NCBI GenBank assembly: GCA_013397435.1
Contig: VZRG01000882.1
Coordinates: 63,229-127,228, forward strand
DNA length: 64,000 nt
Reading direction: 5' to 3'
Source of the DNA: Erythrocercus mccallii
Lineage: Eukaryota; Chordata; Aves; Passeriformes; Dicruridae
In this document: positions 48,291 through 61,100 of the stretch, piece by piece
How the letters are laid out: each line of letters starts with the position of its first letter
How positions within the stretch are numbered: position 1 is the first letter of the stretch
The notes under the pieces: model-generated
The model's database searches: none
What the model was told of the DNA's origin: nothing
Seen by the model: only the letters and a program-made list of their open reading frames with translations
Program-made: the position numbers and the translations under genes

Positions 48291-50600
48291 CAACGAAAAC
48301 ATGCCAGAGTAGAACGATTTCAATTACTTTGCCTTCCATTTGAAAACATGTATTTGCAGTTACTATGCCTTGCAGCCTGTCAACTGCACATACAAGTGTG
48401 GTGCACTGCATTTCCAGGCTCAGCTATATGTAGCATCACAGTTTCAGTCTCCACAGAGTCCAAAATATCCATCCACTTCTTGCTGAGGAAAATGCATCAG
48501 TATTGAGCCAGTCAAAAAAATTGTTTCTGTCAAAACATTCCGATGCTATGTACTTCCTTCTCAGCCACTCGTACCATCATATTCTGTCACTCTTGCAGTC
48601 TGAATCTAAACTAAAAAGTTTCTATCTCACATAGACAAAGATGCCAGTGCATTGGGTTTGCATGGCCAGGCTTTGGTAGTGGGGGGATTTCAGGGGTGGC
48701 TTCTGTGAGAAGCTGCTGGAAGCTTCTTCCATGTGTGGCAGAGCCAAGCCCTGGCAGCTCCAAAGACGGACATGCTGCTGGTCAAGGCTGGCCCAATTAG
48801 AAATGGTGGTGAAACCTTGTGATAATGTATTTAGGAAGAAAGAAAAACCGAAAGGTCATTGCACAGTTGTAATTGCAGCCAGAGAAGAGCGGGGTGAGAA
48901 TGTGTGAGAGGAAGAACTCTGCAGACAGCAAGGTCAGTGAGGAAGCAGGGGCAGGAGGTGTTCCAGGCACTGGAGCTGGGATTCCCCTGCAGCCCATGGT
49001 GCAGACCATGGAGAGGCAGCTGTGCCCCTGCACAGGGGAGGAAGGGGGTGGGAGGAAGGTGTTTTTAAGGTTTTATTTTACTTCTCATTATTTCACTCTG
49101 ATTTTGTTAGTAATAAATTTATGTCTCTAAGTTCAAGCCTGTTTTGCTTGTGAAGGTATTTGATGAGGGATCTCTCCTGGCCCTTATCTCAACTCATGAA
49201 CCCTTCATTATATTTTCTCTACCCTGTCCAGCTGTGGAAGTGAGTGAGAGAGGAGCTTTGGTGGGTGCCTGGCATCCAGCCAGGGTCAACCCACTATACA
49301 GAACAAAATGTTTTTTCAGACCTTGCCCCTTTCATTTAGAAACCTGAATTCAATCCACAGTCAAATGGCAGTTTTCTGCTGTAAACTTCACACAGACCAT
49401 GGTGCTTTCTGCACAGCTTCCTCAGCTATCTACCAACATTTTCAGTCTCACAGAGTCTGACACACTTCTCTTACAGAAAAATGTGCCAGCACACAGAGTT
49501 GCTCAATTTCCCCTTTGCCTTGCAGCCTTTCATGGACACACCACACACTGGGGCTATGCACCTTCTTCCTCAGCTGTGTGTACCACCACATTTTTTCACT
49601 GTCAGATCCCAGTTTCAAACCATAAAACATCCTGCAGGTGCTCCCATTAAAAAAGCAGTACTACAACAAAAAAACCCTGCTTTTTCCTTCCCCTGCTGCT
49701 ATAAACTACATGAAACACATCGCTGCTATGCGCTTTCCTTCTCAGGTACCCATACAATCAGACTCTTGCAGTCTGAATCTAAGCTGTAAAGTTTCCAGCT
49801 GTAACTTACACAGATAAAAGTGCCAGGACAGAGAGGTCACTCGGACCTTGCTGCTTAGGTTGAGAAGCTTTTATTCACGTCACAATAAAGTGACAGTCAC
49901 TTTCTCTTTGCAGCTAGTGGAATTGCCCTTACATCATGTTGCTCTGCACTTTCCTACTCGTCCATATGCACCATCATCACTTTCAGTTAAGCAGGGAGTC
50001 AATCCACCTGACCTGGCAGGCACCTCAGCAACTCGCCCTAACGCAGCTCAAAACTGCTGGCTGTAGCCTCTCTGGGACAGAAAAAAATATAGACGGCCCA
50101 AAAAGGGATAAAAGCCTCTGGTTATGCAAAGACCAAGCAGCCAGTGAAGCCAACGCCAGGTAGAAAAAAGGGCCAAAGTGCCTGAGAGCTGAGATTCAGA
50201 AAGTGCCTGAGACAGCACCCTGCCTCCCCCGAGCTTCCTGGCTGCAGAGTCTGAAGAAGATAAAAACAATATTTGGGCACAGATACATATGGAATACAAT
50301 AACATTTGGGGTTACCGCAGGATAAACCCACAGCAAACACACTGATGCTATGGACTTTCCTCCTCAGCTCTGTGTAAGTGCTATCATCTTCTGACACCAT
50401 CACATTCTGATGTCTGAGTCTAAATCAAAGAGTGTCCAGCTACAGCAGCTCACACTGACCTTCTTCCTCTCGGTATTTGAAAACTTCCTTTGCACCACAA
50501 TCACGTGCCATTCACTTTGCCCTCATAACTTTACAAAACTTATTTTGTGGCTCGTATTTTTCATGCAGGAAGCACATCTGCCCAGCAAAGCCATCGAAAC
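48290..50600. repeat. Degenerate local repeat array, unit roughly 150-200 bp
   Basis: Diverged copies of one sequence recur in the same orientation, at about 48395, 48538, 49400, 49548, 49722, 49935, 50338 and perhaps 50500. The shared core is a GATGCTATG-like start, CTTTCCTTCTCAGCT, a CATCATATTCTG-like segment, CTTGCAGTCTGAATCTAAAC, AAAGTTTCCAGCTG, and AAAAGTGCCAG with ACAGAG. The two best copies, near 48585 and 49770, share about 20 consecutive bases around GCAGTCTGAATCTAA. Spacing is irregular (about 140-210 bp, with one larger gap). A solo LTR at 48648-49300 interrupts one copy. I do not recognise the family. Confidence 0.6.
48648..49300 (+). mobile_element. ERVL-type solo LTR
   Basis: This is a near-complete avian ERVL-class LTR: it starts TGCATTGGGTTTGCATGG and includes the CTTCTGTGAGAAGCTGCTGG and GTGAGAATGTGTGAGAGG blocks. 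It also has an AATAAA in GTTAGTAATAAATTT, and ends with GCCTGGCATCCAGCCAGG and the CAACCCAC terminus. The tandem section usual in the middle of this LTR is shortened. No internal retroviral genes flank it, so it is a solo LTR. Target duplications are not clear, but the flanks fit together as one unit of the surrounding repeat array. Confidence 0.82.
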
Positions 50601-52870
50601 GCCAAAATCATTGGGGACAAACAAACCGGAGATGCTGTGGCCTTATGTGTTAGAATAAGATTCTTCCCTAGCAGAACAGAAGGTTAAGGTTTGTTAACAG
50701 GCCAAAACTTGCACGCATACCACAGCTTTCCATGTGCCTCAATGAGCATGGAAAAAGCATCTATTCATCTCTGAGAAATTGATGACAGTCCTGCTAAAAT
50801 TAAATTAATATCTTAAAAATATATATACAATGTAAGCTCCATCTGTGCTCACAGGATGTTCTGATCCTTTCACTTTTGTTTCTTTAGCAATTATGTCAGT
50901 AACTGATGTAGAAAAATTACCTCAAAAATAGTCAACTAGCCAAGCCACAAACACTATCTCTTTCTGCCTGGTAATAAGAGCTAATTCCAGCAGCAGTTAC
51001 TCATTTTCACTAAACTTACTGATTCCTTTTAGGGATTTTCCTTTTTGTTTTTCTGTAAATGCTGCCTCCTTCACCTGCTGGAATCAAAGAAGGGTAGGCA
51101 GCATCATATGGCATGTCAGATTATTAAAGCCTTCAAGCAAGCTTGAACAAAATTAATAATAAAAGATAACATCTTTTTTGCAAAACTCGTGTTCTTCTTA
51201 AACTAGTTAAAAAATAAAATTAATACTTGAAATGTCAAATTAAAAAAAACCCTCTACATTTTAGGATTAATGATGTCACTTTTGGTGAAAAATTATCAAA
51301 ACCAGAAGAACATACACAACAAGAACAAATTGTAATGTATATTTGCAATTCACAAATTACAGTGCTTCCTGCTGAAATTGAACTGCTGGAACGGTGTGTA
51401 ACAACTTTTTACCAGTGCAGTAATGAGAGAGAGAGAGGAAACTGAAAATATTGGGCTGAAAAGAAATTTAGAAGTAGAAGAGGAAATTCTTGTCAAAAAG
51501 GTAGGGGACAACGTGTGTGAGAATGTACCTATCAAAGAAGATATGATATGTAGAATTTGGTAAAAGACTACTGGAAATTATCAATCAGCTATGATCTCAA
51601 AAAAAAAATAGCCTGCCTAAACAAATTTGATATGTTATCACTGAAAATAATCTTTTCGTGGCAGCATATGGCACTTGGCAGAGGCTCTTGTCCCTGCCCA
51701 GGTGGACTCAGAAGCCAAGCAGATGGTTACTGCAGCAGAGGGCACCAGAGCAACAAGGATGAGCTGAGGGATTGGCTCTGCTTTGCCCAGCCTAGTGGGT
51801 CTCCAGACTTGCTATGCTGTGAATTCTTGTACTTTATATTGCTTCAACATTTTTGTCACACTGTGAGAGAGGTGCTGAGTAACACTGGAATGGAAGCAAA
51901 GCAGGCAATGGCAAAAAGGCAGTAAGGAGCTCCATGAGAATCTGGGACACATGCACCTGAGTCAGCATTCTGCATCCCACATCCCCAGTAGGACCAAGAG
52001 GATGATGAGACGGGACTGTTAAGTAAGGAAAACTTCTAATGAGAAAACATCAAAGCTAAGTTTCTTATCTTCCTTATAATTTTTTCTTTTTTCACATCAG
52101 GTGCAGCTGGAGGGTATATTTACATAGATCTTTTGCGTTCCAAGTAGCCTGAAAACACAAACATGAATAACTGCACTGATATTCTGCAAACTCATTACAT
52201 ACAGCATCAAAGAACTGCAAAAAGTTTTTAAACAAATCTGATGTTTGGTGGGTTATGTATTTTTATTTGTGCAAATTGAATGGTTGGGAGAAAAGCATTC
52301 ATGCAGGAACATTGATTTTATGCATATGCACTTCATGTTCCCTTAGATCCTTTAGGCATTTCTTGAACAAAGAAAATGTAAACCTTGTGCGTTATTGTGG
52401 AGATACTGAGCATGTCCTTCCACAGTGGAAGGCTCTATTTTGCTGTCATCCTTTCATTATTTGAAAATAAGCATATATAACTAGCTCTAACAGTTGCATG
52501 TGTATCCCATGGGCTTGGATGATACTCAACATGCTCTTTAATGAATACTAGATTTTTTCTTTGCAATAATTATGTTGGATCAATACAGTCTTCTGCTTTT
52601 GTCAGTGGAATTTTATAAAAGGGAATTAGATTTTATTAATATGATGGTCAAGCACATACAAGTACTAAAGTTTTTAGTTTTTGCTATCTGACATTTACAT
52701 GAAAGAATCTTGGTGGTAGTGTGAAGTAACAAGAATTTTTTATACATGCTTGCAGCCACCTGGAAAAATATTTCATTCTGATATCACAGGTTTCAAAATA
52801 GAATTTTTCCATTATTATCAGGTTTACAGGTCATGTTGATAACTAAAAACGGAAACACTGCCAACACATT
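50601..52870. other. Intergenic stretch without recognised genes
   Basis: AT-rich, with only short spurious frames. One K/E-rich frame at about 51250-51560 reads as protein-like in parts but is broken by stops, and it matches no family I recognise. Confidence 0.5.
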
Positions 52871-52873
52871 TGA

Positions 52874-52930
<57 letters not shown>
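52874..52930. repeat. (TA)n(GA)n compound microsatellite
   Basis: A TA run at about 52874-52890 passes directly into twenty GA units at 52891-52930. Confidence 0.97.
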
Positions 52931-52933
<3 letters not shown>

Positions 52934-54036
52934 TTTTATAATGATGGCTATTCTGGTATCTTCGTTCTATATCAGTTTTATATGGAAAGTGGGATATAAA
53001 AATTCAATGGTGAGATAATGCCATTTGACATTTACAATGGTATTTTACCTATTTCTCTCAGTTATACGAGCTGAAATGGGGAGTCGGTTTTAATGTATAA
53101 TCTGAAAAACATTGTTAGGGTGGCCACAAATGTCAAATCCTAAAATTGCGCCTACACGTTATCCCCTCTTGGATGGAAAAAGGAAATAAAAAAGGAATTG
53201 AAAATTGAGACTATGTGTGGTAGAATCAAAACTAATTCTTGTGGGGTTTTAAGGACATAAAGAAAAAGCAATGTGAACAAGTGGGCATAAATTATAGCAG
53301 ATTTAATGATAAACTGAAATTAGATCTGAAAAGAGTAGTCATAAAGGCAGACGGGGTTGTCTGTTTCAAACGCTGGAGCAGTGTGTCATGCAGGAAGAAA
53401 TGCTGTGTAACTGGGGAAGGCAGATATTAAAAACAATCTGATCCTATCTAGTAGGACCAGTTCCCAAGGAGAAAAGAAGCTCATCTAAAGTTCTGAACTT
53501 TTTAAAAAAACAGAATAAAAAATAAGCATTATAAAAGTGACTCTGATGGGGGTCTAAAGCAGGGTTTGAGAATTTAACTACTCATCTTTCTGGTGTTCTG
53601 TAATAAGAACCATAGGTCATTTCAGATCCCACTTCTTTAAATTTCACCAGTGCAGTACTGTGGTAACCTGTGTTGTAATATTGAAAATTTGTGTGTGTTA
53701 ATACTGGAAATGAAATTAAATTCTGAGGGAAAACACAAGCTGTCTGAACACTAAAACCTTTCCACAATACAGGAACCATACACAGGAACCTAGTATAGGA
53801 AGTGATAGAAGTCTCCACTAGGAAAATTAGGAAGCAGAAGGACATCCTCAGGCCCTGACTGTTTCCAGTGAGTTTAAACTAAGGCTGCAAAGAACATCTT
53901 ACCATTTGAGCTCCTAGTACCATCTTCTGCCTCTGATCAGGACACTGACAACTCCAACAACGTCCTCATTTCTGGTGTAACATTTAGGAGAGGATTCTGC
54001 AAAAGATGGCAATTGCTGATTGAAAATTTTCTGTGG

Positions 54037-54166
54037 TATGGAACCCCAGAACGGTTTGGGTTGAAAGGATTGTAAAGCTCATCCAGTCCACCTCCTGCCA
54101 TGGGCAGGGAAACCAACTAAGTCAGGTGCTCCAAGCCCTGTCCAACCTGGCCTGAAACACTTCCAC
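54037..54166 (-). mobile_element. CR1 LINE 3'-end fragment
   Basis: Minus-strand CR1 terminus with the GGTTTGGGTTGAAAGG, CCTGCCATGGGCAGGG and CTCCAAGCCCTGTCCAACC blocks. It is short and 5'-truncated. Confidence 0.85.
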
Positions 54167-55439
54167 CTGACATTTGTCTTGAAATTCATAGTAAGGCTCT
54201 TGCTAAGTTAAAAGTGAACTTTGTAGATATCTGAGTTCTCTGTGTCTATACAGCCTCAAAGGTCTATGACTACATTAAGAAAACCCTGCTTCAAAAATTA
54301 GTAGCTGTTCCTAATATTATTTTATTTAAGCACTGAGCCTTGATAAGAATTAAACTGATTTTGGTGGAAAACTCTAAATAATAGAGATTATTTATTTAAT
54401 AAAATGGATATAAATAACACTTGTATTTACGACCACCACATTTCTTGTAAAGGAAATATTATTTCATATTTATGTAAATGAGATGTTATTTTTTCTAAAA
54501 CAAAAATTATTTTTCCAAAACTGAAAAGGTTTCAGAGGGATGGCTAGGTACTCTAACTGACGTTTGTCTGCATGGTGTTAGGAATCTTCATCAGTATTGT
54601 TAAGATATAAAATAATTTAAGATTTTATTAATAGTGATTATTACATTTTAATGTCTTCCTATTATGTATATAAATTTTTTATTGTTGCAAGCAAGGTTTT
54701 GGGATGTTTGCGTTTTATGTTCACCACAGCAGATGGATAAGGTTCCTCCCTGAACTTAATTTTAGAGCTCATAGAGGATTTCATATGATTATGAAATCAG
54801 ATCTGTTACTGTGCCGAAGGAAGAGGATGTTGTAAGAACAAGCGATGTGTAAAGCATGATTGTGCAGAAGAAGGGGATGACAGAGGAGCTGAGGTGGCAG
54901 CTGGAGAGTTTTCTCTGGCTGTAGGCAAAGAAGGCAAGGCATAAGTAAAGCTGACAGAACAGAAGAGAACATTTCATGTTTGGGAAACAAATAAAGGGTT
55001 TAGTAGAGTGTTTGGTCCCAACTGCTACAATCCACTTTAATCACAGAGGAGCAAGCGAGCTGTCTGTGGATCACAAATCCTGAGCTTCAAAACACCCCAA
55101 AACACGATTAAAACCAAACAAGGTTACATTATTTTAACACCAAAAGAAGTAAAGAGGAAAAGAAGAGAAAAAAATGAAACAAAGAAAGAAATAGAAAAAG
55201 GGAGGTGAGGAAGGGAGAGTGACAGAGAGAGATGAGCCTTTGACGGGCCCTGTCCCCCTGTGCTGCCCCACAGATGTGGCTTTCCCAGGGTGGGAGGCCC
55301 TGTGAGCGAGGGAGGATGGGCTGCGCTGCCCATGGCCGGAGGCTGTGCCGCACACCCCAAACCTCTCCTGCTCCCCGCTTTCTGTGGGGCTCTGTGCCAG
55401 CCTGGCAGCTGATCAGCCTGGGGCTGGAGCCTCTTGGGA

Positions 55440-55635
55440 GCCCTGGGCACTGAGAGTTTTAGATTTTCTGTGCTGACAGGCACTGACCCCCAAGGAAACA
55501 CTGCGTTTGACCTGAGGTCTTGGAGAAGGCTTCCAAAATTGAGTGACAGCGCTGGGATTTGGGGTGTCCAGTTTGAATAGAAGTGTGTGATACCACATGG
55601 TGGAAAACTTAAGAGTTTAAGGTTTCAGAATATAG

Positions 55636-55671
<36 letters not shown>

Positions 55672-56005
55672 AGATGGAGGTTTTAGGGTGGAGGCTGAGT
55701 CCTTTTTCACCTTCATCTTCATGGCTCTGGGTGGTATTTTGTAATAGGATAGCGAAGTTCACACTGCAGGCCATGGGTGGTTGGTTATTGGGTTAAAAGT
55801 AAAAATAATGTAGGTGTCATTTCTCAATTGGAATGTTTATCCTTTAAAGGCCTTGTAGAGAAAGAGATAGGGCTCTATTTTTAGTTTATTAGCTTGAAGT
55901 GCTGTAGATCTCACAGCTTGTGAGACTGCAATGTAGATAAGAATTAATAAACATCTGAGTCTGAACAAGAAATACTGTCTGGAGCATTTAATCCCGACTC
56001 TGACA
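55440..56005 (+). mobile_element. ERVK-type LTR (3' part recognisable)
   Basis: The sequence carries blocks I recognise from passerine ERVK-class LTRs: the GTGGAAAACTTAAG segment, AAGATGGAGGTTTTAGGGTGG, TATCCTTTAAAGGCC, and a poly(A) signal at 55946-55951. It closes with a GAGCATTTAATCCCGACTC end at about 56005. A (TA)n run at 55637-55666 lies inside. The 5' border is uncertain and could reach about 55010, because the GC-rich block at 55230-55440 may be part of the same element. No coding region accompanies it. Confidence 0.55.
55637..55666. repeat. (TA)n microsatellite within the LTR
   Basis: About fifteen TA units inside the ERVK-type LTR. Other copies of this LTR type also carry a TA run at this position, as I recall, so it is part of the element. 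Confidence 0.95.
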
Positions 56006-56512
56006 GAAAAGAAGATAAAAAGTAACAGTAGCCTCCACCTTGAAGGTGCTGGGCTTAATCCTCCTGTGGAAATATTCTTCTTCCCCAGCCCAGACCTCAG
56101 CTTGCAGTCCAGGGCTCAGCCAGGAGGCCCATGCAGGGTTCTGTGGTCCTTCCGTGCAGCTTTTGTTATAGTTTTGCTATTATAGGCAGAAGTCCTTCAT
56201 AAAAACATGTAAGCCATAAACCATAACATTTCAGTCTCCAACACCTGACTGGAATAATGAGTTTTGTTATCTCTTTGATCCCCCTGAGGCAACCAGACTA
56301 TTATGTAGTAGAATTTTTACTGAATGGCACTTTCCCATGGTACACCCTGACGTTCCCCCTTTCCCAGGGTGTGTCTATACCACTGTAATAAGGTCTTTCA
56401 GATTCATGGGATGGGGAACAGCCTGACTGACTTGTTTGGATGGTTCCCAGCCTCAGGAGGAATTCTGAATTTAATGTTATATCCTGTTCTTACAATATTG
56501 TTGTCATTGTTC

Positions 56513-56545
<33 letters not shown>
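56513..56545. repeat. (GT)n(AT)n compound microsatellite
   Basis: Six GT units followed by about eleven AT units. Confidence 0.95.
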
Positions 56546-57099
56546 AATGGTGTGGTACCTCATACAACAAACAAGGGTACAGACATACATAAATTGAAAT
56601 AATAACAATTTTTCTTTCCAGAACCAAAACCTAATTCCATATTATGCTCTGCTTAGTATTGCTAACTAAATTCTAACTGATTTTTTATGATGATTTTGTA
56701 CATAAAGGTATAATGTGTGATTTTAATATAGCTAACACTTTTTCAAACTCTAGAAGTCAAGATAAAATAGTAAAACCTAGGAGAGTGATGAGCACATATT
56801 TAAGGATGACATACACCTGTGCAGTGGATGCTTTAATAGCATGGAGGCACAAGGTACCTGCTTTACCAGTTCATGAGGTAAAGATGATTGACTGCTGGTG
56901 GGGTGGAGCGTAGCAGGATGCTGTGCCCTGGAATGGGGTAAAGCAACTCGAACAATGCCCTATTTGCTAGGCTATCAGTGGTAGACATGAGAGGGGAATC
57001 CTGCTGGGTTTTGGTGTTGAACTATGCTGGAACAGGTTTGGCACACCAACCTCAAATCAACCTCCTGATAGCGAGGCAAAGATTTGGCAGATAAGCTGC

Positions 57100-57655
57100 T
57101 AAACTGACCTGGAGGCGTGATCAACCCCTACACACTGTCTAACTCCCCTCCACTTTCCATAGGGTACGTTCTTCAAATCTATCTCCTCTTTGAGGCTGAC
57201 TGCCTTTGGTTTTGGGGACAGCCACCAAGGATATACCTCGGGATTTAGAGAAAGAGATTTGTCCACAGTCATTAGTGTGGGTGAATTGCATCAAACTCTT
57301 TTTGCTAGCTTTAATTTAGTTGCTTTAATATTGATTTGATGTAGTGCACTATCTTATACCATTATAGTAGTTTTAGCTTTTATACTGTATAGTAAATTAT
57401 CTTGAGTTCCTTTTGTCTAATTTTTATTGTCTAATATTTAGCATAATAAATAATTAACTTTTATATAAACATATCTGATTTGATATCATTAAAACGTGTG
57501 GAACCAAATTCTAAAACTTGAACCATTTACAAAGTCCGGGGCTAGGACTGGATCCTGATCTTCTCTGAGGAGGAGTTTAGACAGCAAGGGGCTCTTCTTC
57601 TGCACCTTGTGACTCGACAGGAGGCTTATTTTTGAATAAACTTTGTTTGAAGCTC
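57100..57655 (+). mobile_element. Probable LTR remnant
   Basis: An AT-rich segment with TTATACCATTATAGTAG and a CATAATAAATAATTAAC poly(A)-like block is followed by a segment ending GAATAAACTTTGTTTGAAGC at about 57655. The layout resembles the U3-R-U5 order of an avian endogenous retrovirus LTR. Borders and family are not settled, and it may be joined with the repeat that follows at 57731. Confidence 0.35.
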
Positions 57656-57730
57656 CCTCTCCACCTGTGGCAATGTCTGTAAGGGTCGTGGGGGCACTAC
57701 GGGCTGTGGGGGCTGTGAAGGGTGTGAGTT

Positions 57731-57838
57731 CTGTGAGGGCTGTAGGGTCTGTGAGGGTTATAGGGTCTGTCAGAGCTATAGGGCCTGTTAGGGCTATAGG
57801 GTCTGAGAGGGCTATAGGGCCTGTGAGGTGTCTAGCGC
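57731..57838. repeat. 18-bp minisatellite, six units
   Basis: Six consecutive 18-bp units (57731, 57749, 57767, 57785, 57803, 57821) follow the form CTGTGAGGGCTATAGGGT with one to four changes each. More diverged G-rich copies extend from about 57660 to 58110. The 18-bp period keeps reading frames open on both strands, giving six-residue repeats such as VRAIGP. I treat these as non-coding. Confidence 0.92.
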
Positions 57839-58109
57839 ATATGAGATCTGTGAATACCATGGGGACTGTTAGGTCTTTGAAGGTTGTGCAGAGCAAGCCC
57901 TGCATTCCCTTGAGGGCACGGAAGAGCAGGAAGGGAATGTCTGTCATGGCCAAGGTGCAGTGGTGGCACCTGTGGGCAAGTGAGGTGCCAAGCTGGGCTC
58001 TGGCTCACAAGAACATCCCAGTTTAAGGGGACTGAGAGGTCTGGGAGGGTTGTGGGGACTGTAAAGACCTGAAGAGGCTGGGAGGGTTATCCTGTCTCCC
58101 AGGGCTGTG

Positions 58110-61100
58110 ATGGCTAAGAAGTGAATGTTTGTTCCTGTATGTAATGAATTGTTAGTGAGCGTGGAGTTTGTCATATAATTCACAGCTTTGTGTGGAGAGG
58201 GTGGATGACTACATGAGATACAAAGAAGTGAAGCCCAATTGGTTGCTTGGTTGCTCCTGGATGTGTAGTTATGGACATGGGTGCTTTGCACATCAGAAAA
58301 ATTTGACATATATTCACCTTCTGCAGGCTAAGCAGTTGTAATTTTTGACTGGCACTTTAGCTGATACAGCTATATCAAATTTTACGACTCAAAATTGTTC
58401 GTGATATGGTTGACTTGCAGATCCTGGTGAATTTGTGGTCATTGTTGTATTACTTGGTGTTTTATTTCTTTGTGATTAAAAAGATCAAGTATTTTCTTCC
58501 CATTTGTGAATGCTTTCTATTTTGTTCCCCTCCTGGTTTTCTTCCTCTTCTGCATTATTTTTAGCCCTTTGTTTTCACATCTTCTTACTCAGCCCTGACA
58601 CTTACCAAGCTGTTTCTCCCAGAAGTCACATGATAATGTGAAGCATCTGGGTTAGGACAAAACACACCTTTTAGTGCAATTTCACCTAATAAAGTGGTCA
58701 GGAGTATTTCAGGAAGATGCAGAAGGGCTGTTCAATTACATCTGAAAAGTTGTAGTCCTATTTCTGACATGGAGAAATCTTTTAACAGCAAAACATTGAA
58801 GAAACTAACAGAAGCGAAGTGTCCAGATTTTTCCCCATGACAAATGAAATCTATCAATGCAAGTCAAACGTGGTAGGTTTCTGAAATAAAATTAAATCAT
58901 CTATTTGTGTGTGCCACAGGATTGCTTGGAGGGTTGAAGAAGAAACAGAACAGTCTGTTTTTATGTGGTGATGTTGTGTAGTCCTGGTTATGCTCTCCTA
59001 TCTTTCTGTGCATGTAAAGATCATTTTTGCCCTTCACTTTCCAAGAACCTATTTTAATTATCATCTCTTCCCAGATTAAGAATCTGTTTTAATGCACAGT
59101 TTGAGCTGAGATTGCAGAGAGAAGGTGGCAGAAGAAAGTGTCTCAAAAAGACCTAAAAAGAAAAACGAAGTCCGACAGACAAAGGCAGTCAGTAGAAGAG
59201 TGGAATCCTGGAATTGCAGGCCCTCCAGCAAAGCATCCTCTCCTCTGCACTGCCCTGGATAGCTCTTAAAAATGGGAAACTTTGTCCTATTTTCATATAG
59301 AAAGCAAATATAATTAATGACAAAAACCCAGTAAATGGCTTTTGCTAAGTGATCTGCCCTAAGGAATTGTACTCTGGCAGATAGAGAGAAGGTTCATCTT
59401 CCATGTCGTACTTGTCACTTTGTAGTTTAAAGAGAATTTAGGAAGATATCCTGGAAAACAATCAGATAATGTAGAATAAAAGCTACTTGATTTGTGTTAG
59501 ACAGTACTGTGCAATACCACAGGGATATCAGTCATGGGTTTCAACCCTCAGAATGAATACCTAAATGAGGACATAATAGAAAATATCAGTCCAAACATAA
59601 TAGCTAGTGCTTTGCACGTCTCAAAAAAAAAAAAATAACATATATATCTTTTGAAATAGCTCTAATAGCTTCTAGAACAGGTAGGCATGTGTTACAGTAT
59701 GCCATGATTTCAGGTGAGTAAAGAATAGGTGTTGAGGAATTGAACAACAAACTAAAACATCTCAACTCTAATGACTACTGAAAGCTTAATTTGGCTGGGT
59801 ACCAATAAACATGAACTATTTCTCAATGGCATATTCAGAAGATCCAGTGCATTTCTGTAAAACATCAGTCAGTTCAAAAGTTAAACACAGATGGCAACCA
59901 CAGGAAGAGCTCAAAGATATTCCTGTGTACACAGTACATCTTCTCATGTACAAAAACCATGTAAGCAGCTAAGGGACATTTTGAAAAGGGAAATTTCTGA
60001 TATGTTAGATATGAAAGGACTGTTTCGTCAGGCTACAGATTTTATTCTTTTTCCCCCCCTCTCATGGCTGCAAACTGTACAGTGAAACTGAAGCAGCTGT
60101 TGTGAGGTGAAAGATACAAGGCAATCATTAACTAGCTGGTTTAGAGAGAAAGTCTTACTATTTACAGGGTTTTTTGTAATTTTTTTAATGGGCTTTTCTC
60201 AATTCTTTCAGGCTGGTCCAGTAAATCCGGACTAAATAACTAAGGTGACTCATGATGTGAACTGAGTGGACAATTCCAGCTATGTGAGTTCATAACCACA
60301 GTGAGCTGGTTACAAAATCTAGCAGAGAGGTCACATGCCTAGATTTCTAGAAAAATCCAAATAAAAAGATTTTGCTATTGGCATGTAAGAAATATCTTTA
60401 TGTGTGTTAATTGTAGTTAGTCTTGGCATTGATGAGTGAATCGCTGCGAATTCTCAACACAAGTGATTGACAAAAAAAAAAAGGGAGAAGCAAAAATAGA
60501 AATCAAATGATGTATGTCAACCAGCTCTTGATCAGCTTCACTGGATGCTTCTTCTGAATTGGCTCATCCGCAGGCTGTCACAACTGCATGGCTGAGAACA
60601 TGCTTGAAATGATTGCTCGTCTGGCAGTTAAATTTAAAGACAGTTGATTGAATCAGCTTAAGCATTAACCAATTTTGTCCCCACTTTAGCTAATTGGAAT
60701 CTCAGTAATGGAACATCCCATCCCTTTCATGTCTTGTTATGGAGACACATATTTCTGGCACAGCTGGACGGCTGAGATGTTGTTCAAAACAGACATTTTC
60801 TGTCAGCTTCTCTGAAATAATTCAGGGAGGGGGTTTTTGCCTTGTTTTCACGGCAGAGTCAGCATTTGGTAGTTGTTCTGTGAGCGTGCCTTGCCAAGCT
60901 GTTCGTGTCCTCTGCTCTCTGAAGAGGGTGATGAAGTGCTCTGTCATTGCAGGGAGGTGTTTCTGCCCTCTGCACTTAGTGCTCACGCTGCAATGTCAAG
61001 AGCACGGATTGGAAAAAATTGGGAGTAACAAGCAAATATGTGAGTCAACACTATCACAGAAACTGAAAAGGTTTCTGAAAGCCACAATGTAAATCACTTA

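Noticed and set aside
55124..55501. Minus-strand frames of 73-125 codons
   Set aside because: They run through a purine-rich tract and a GC-rich block next to or within an ERVK-type LTR, and show low-complexity S/F/L ends.
57489..58026. Overlapping open frames on both strands with six-residue repeats
   Set aside because: Both are by-products of the 18-bp minisatellite.
60739..61092. 117-codon plus-strand frame
   Set aside because: No motif, no splice or promoter support and no recognised family.
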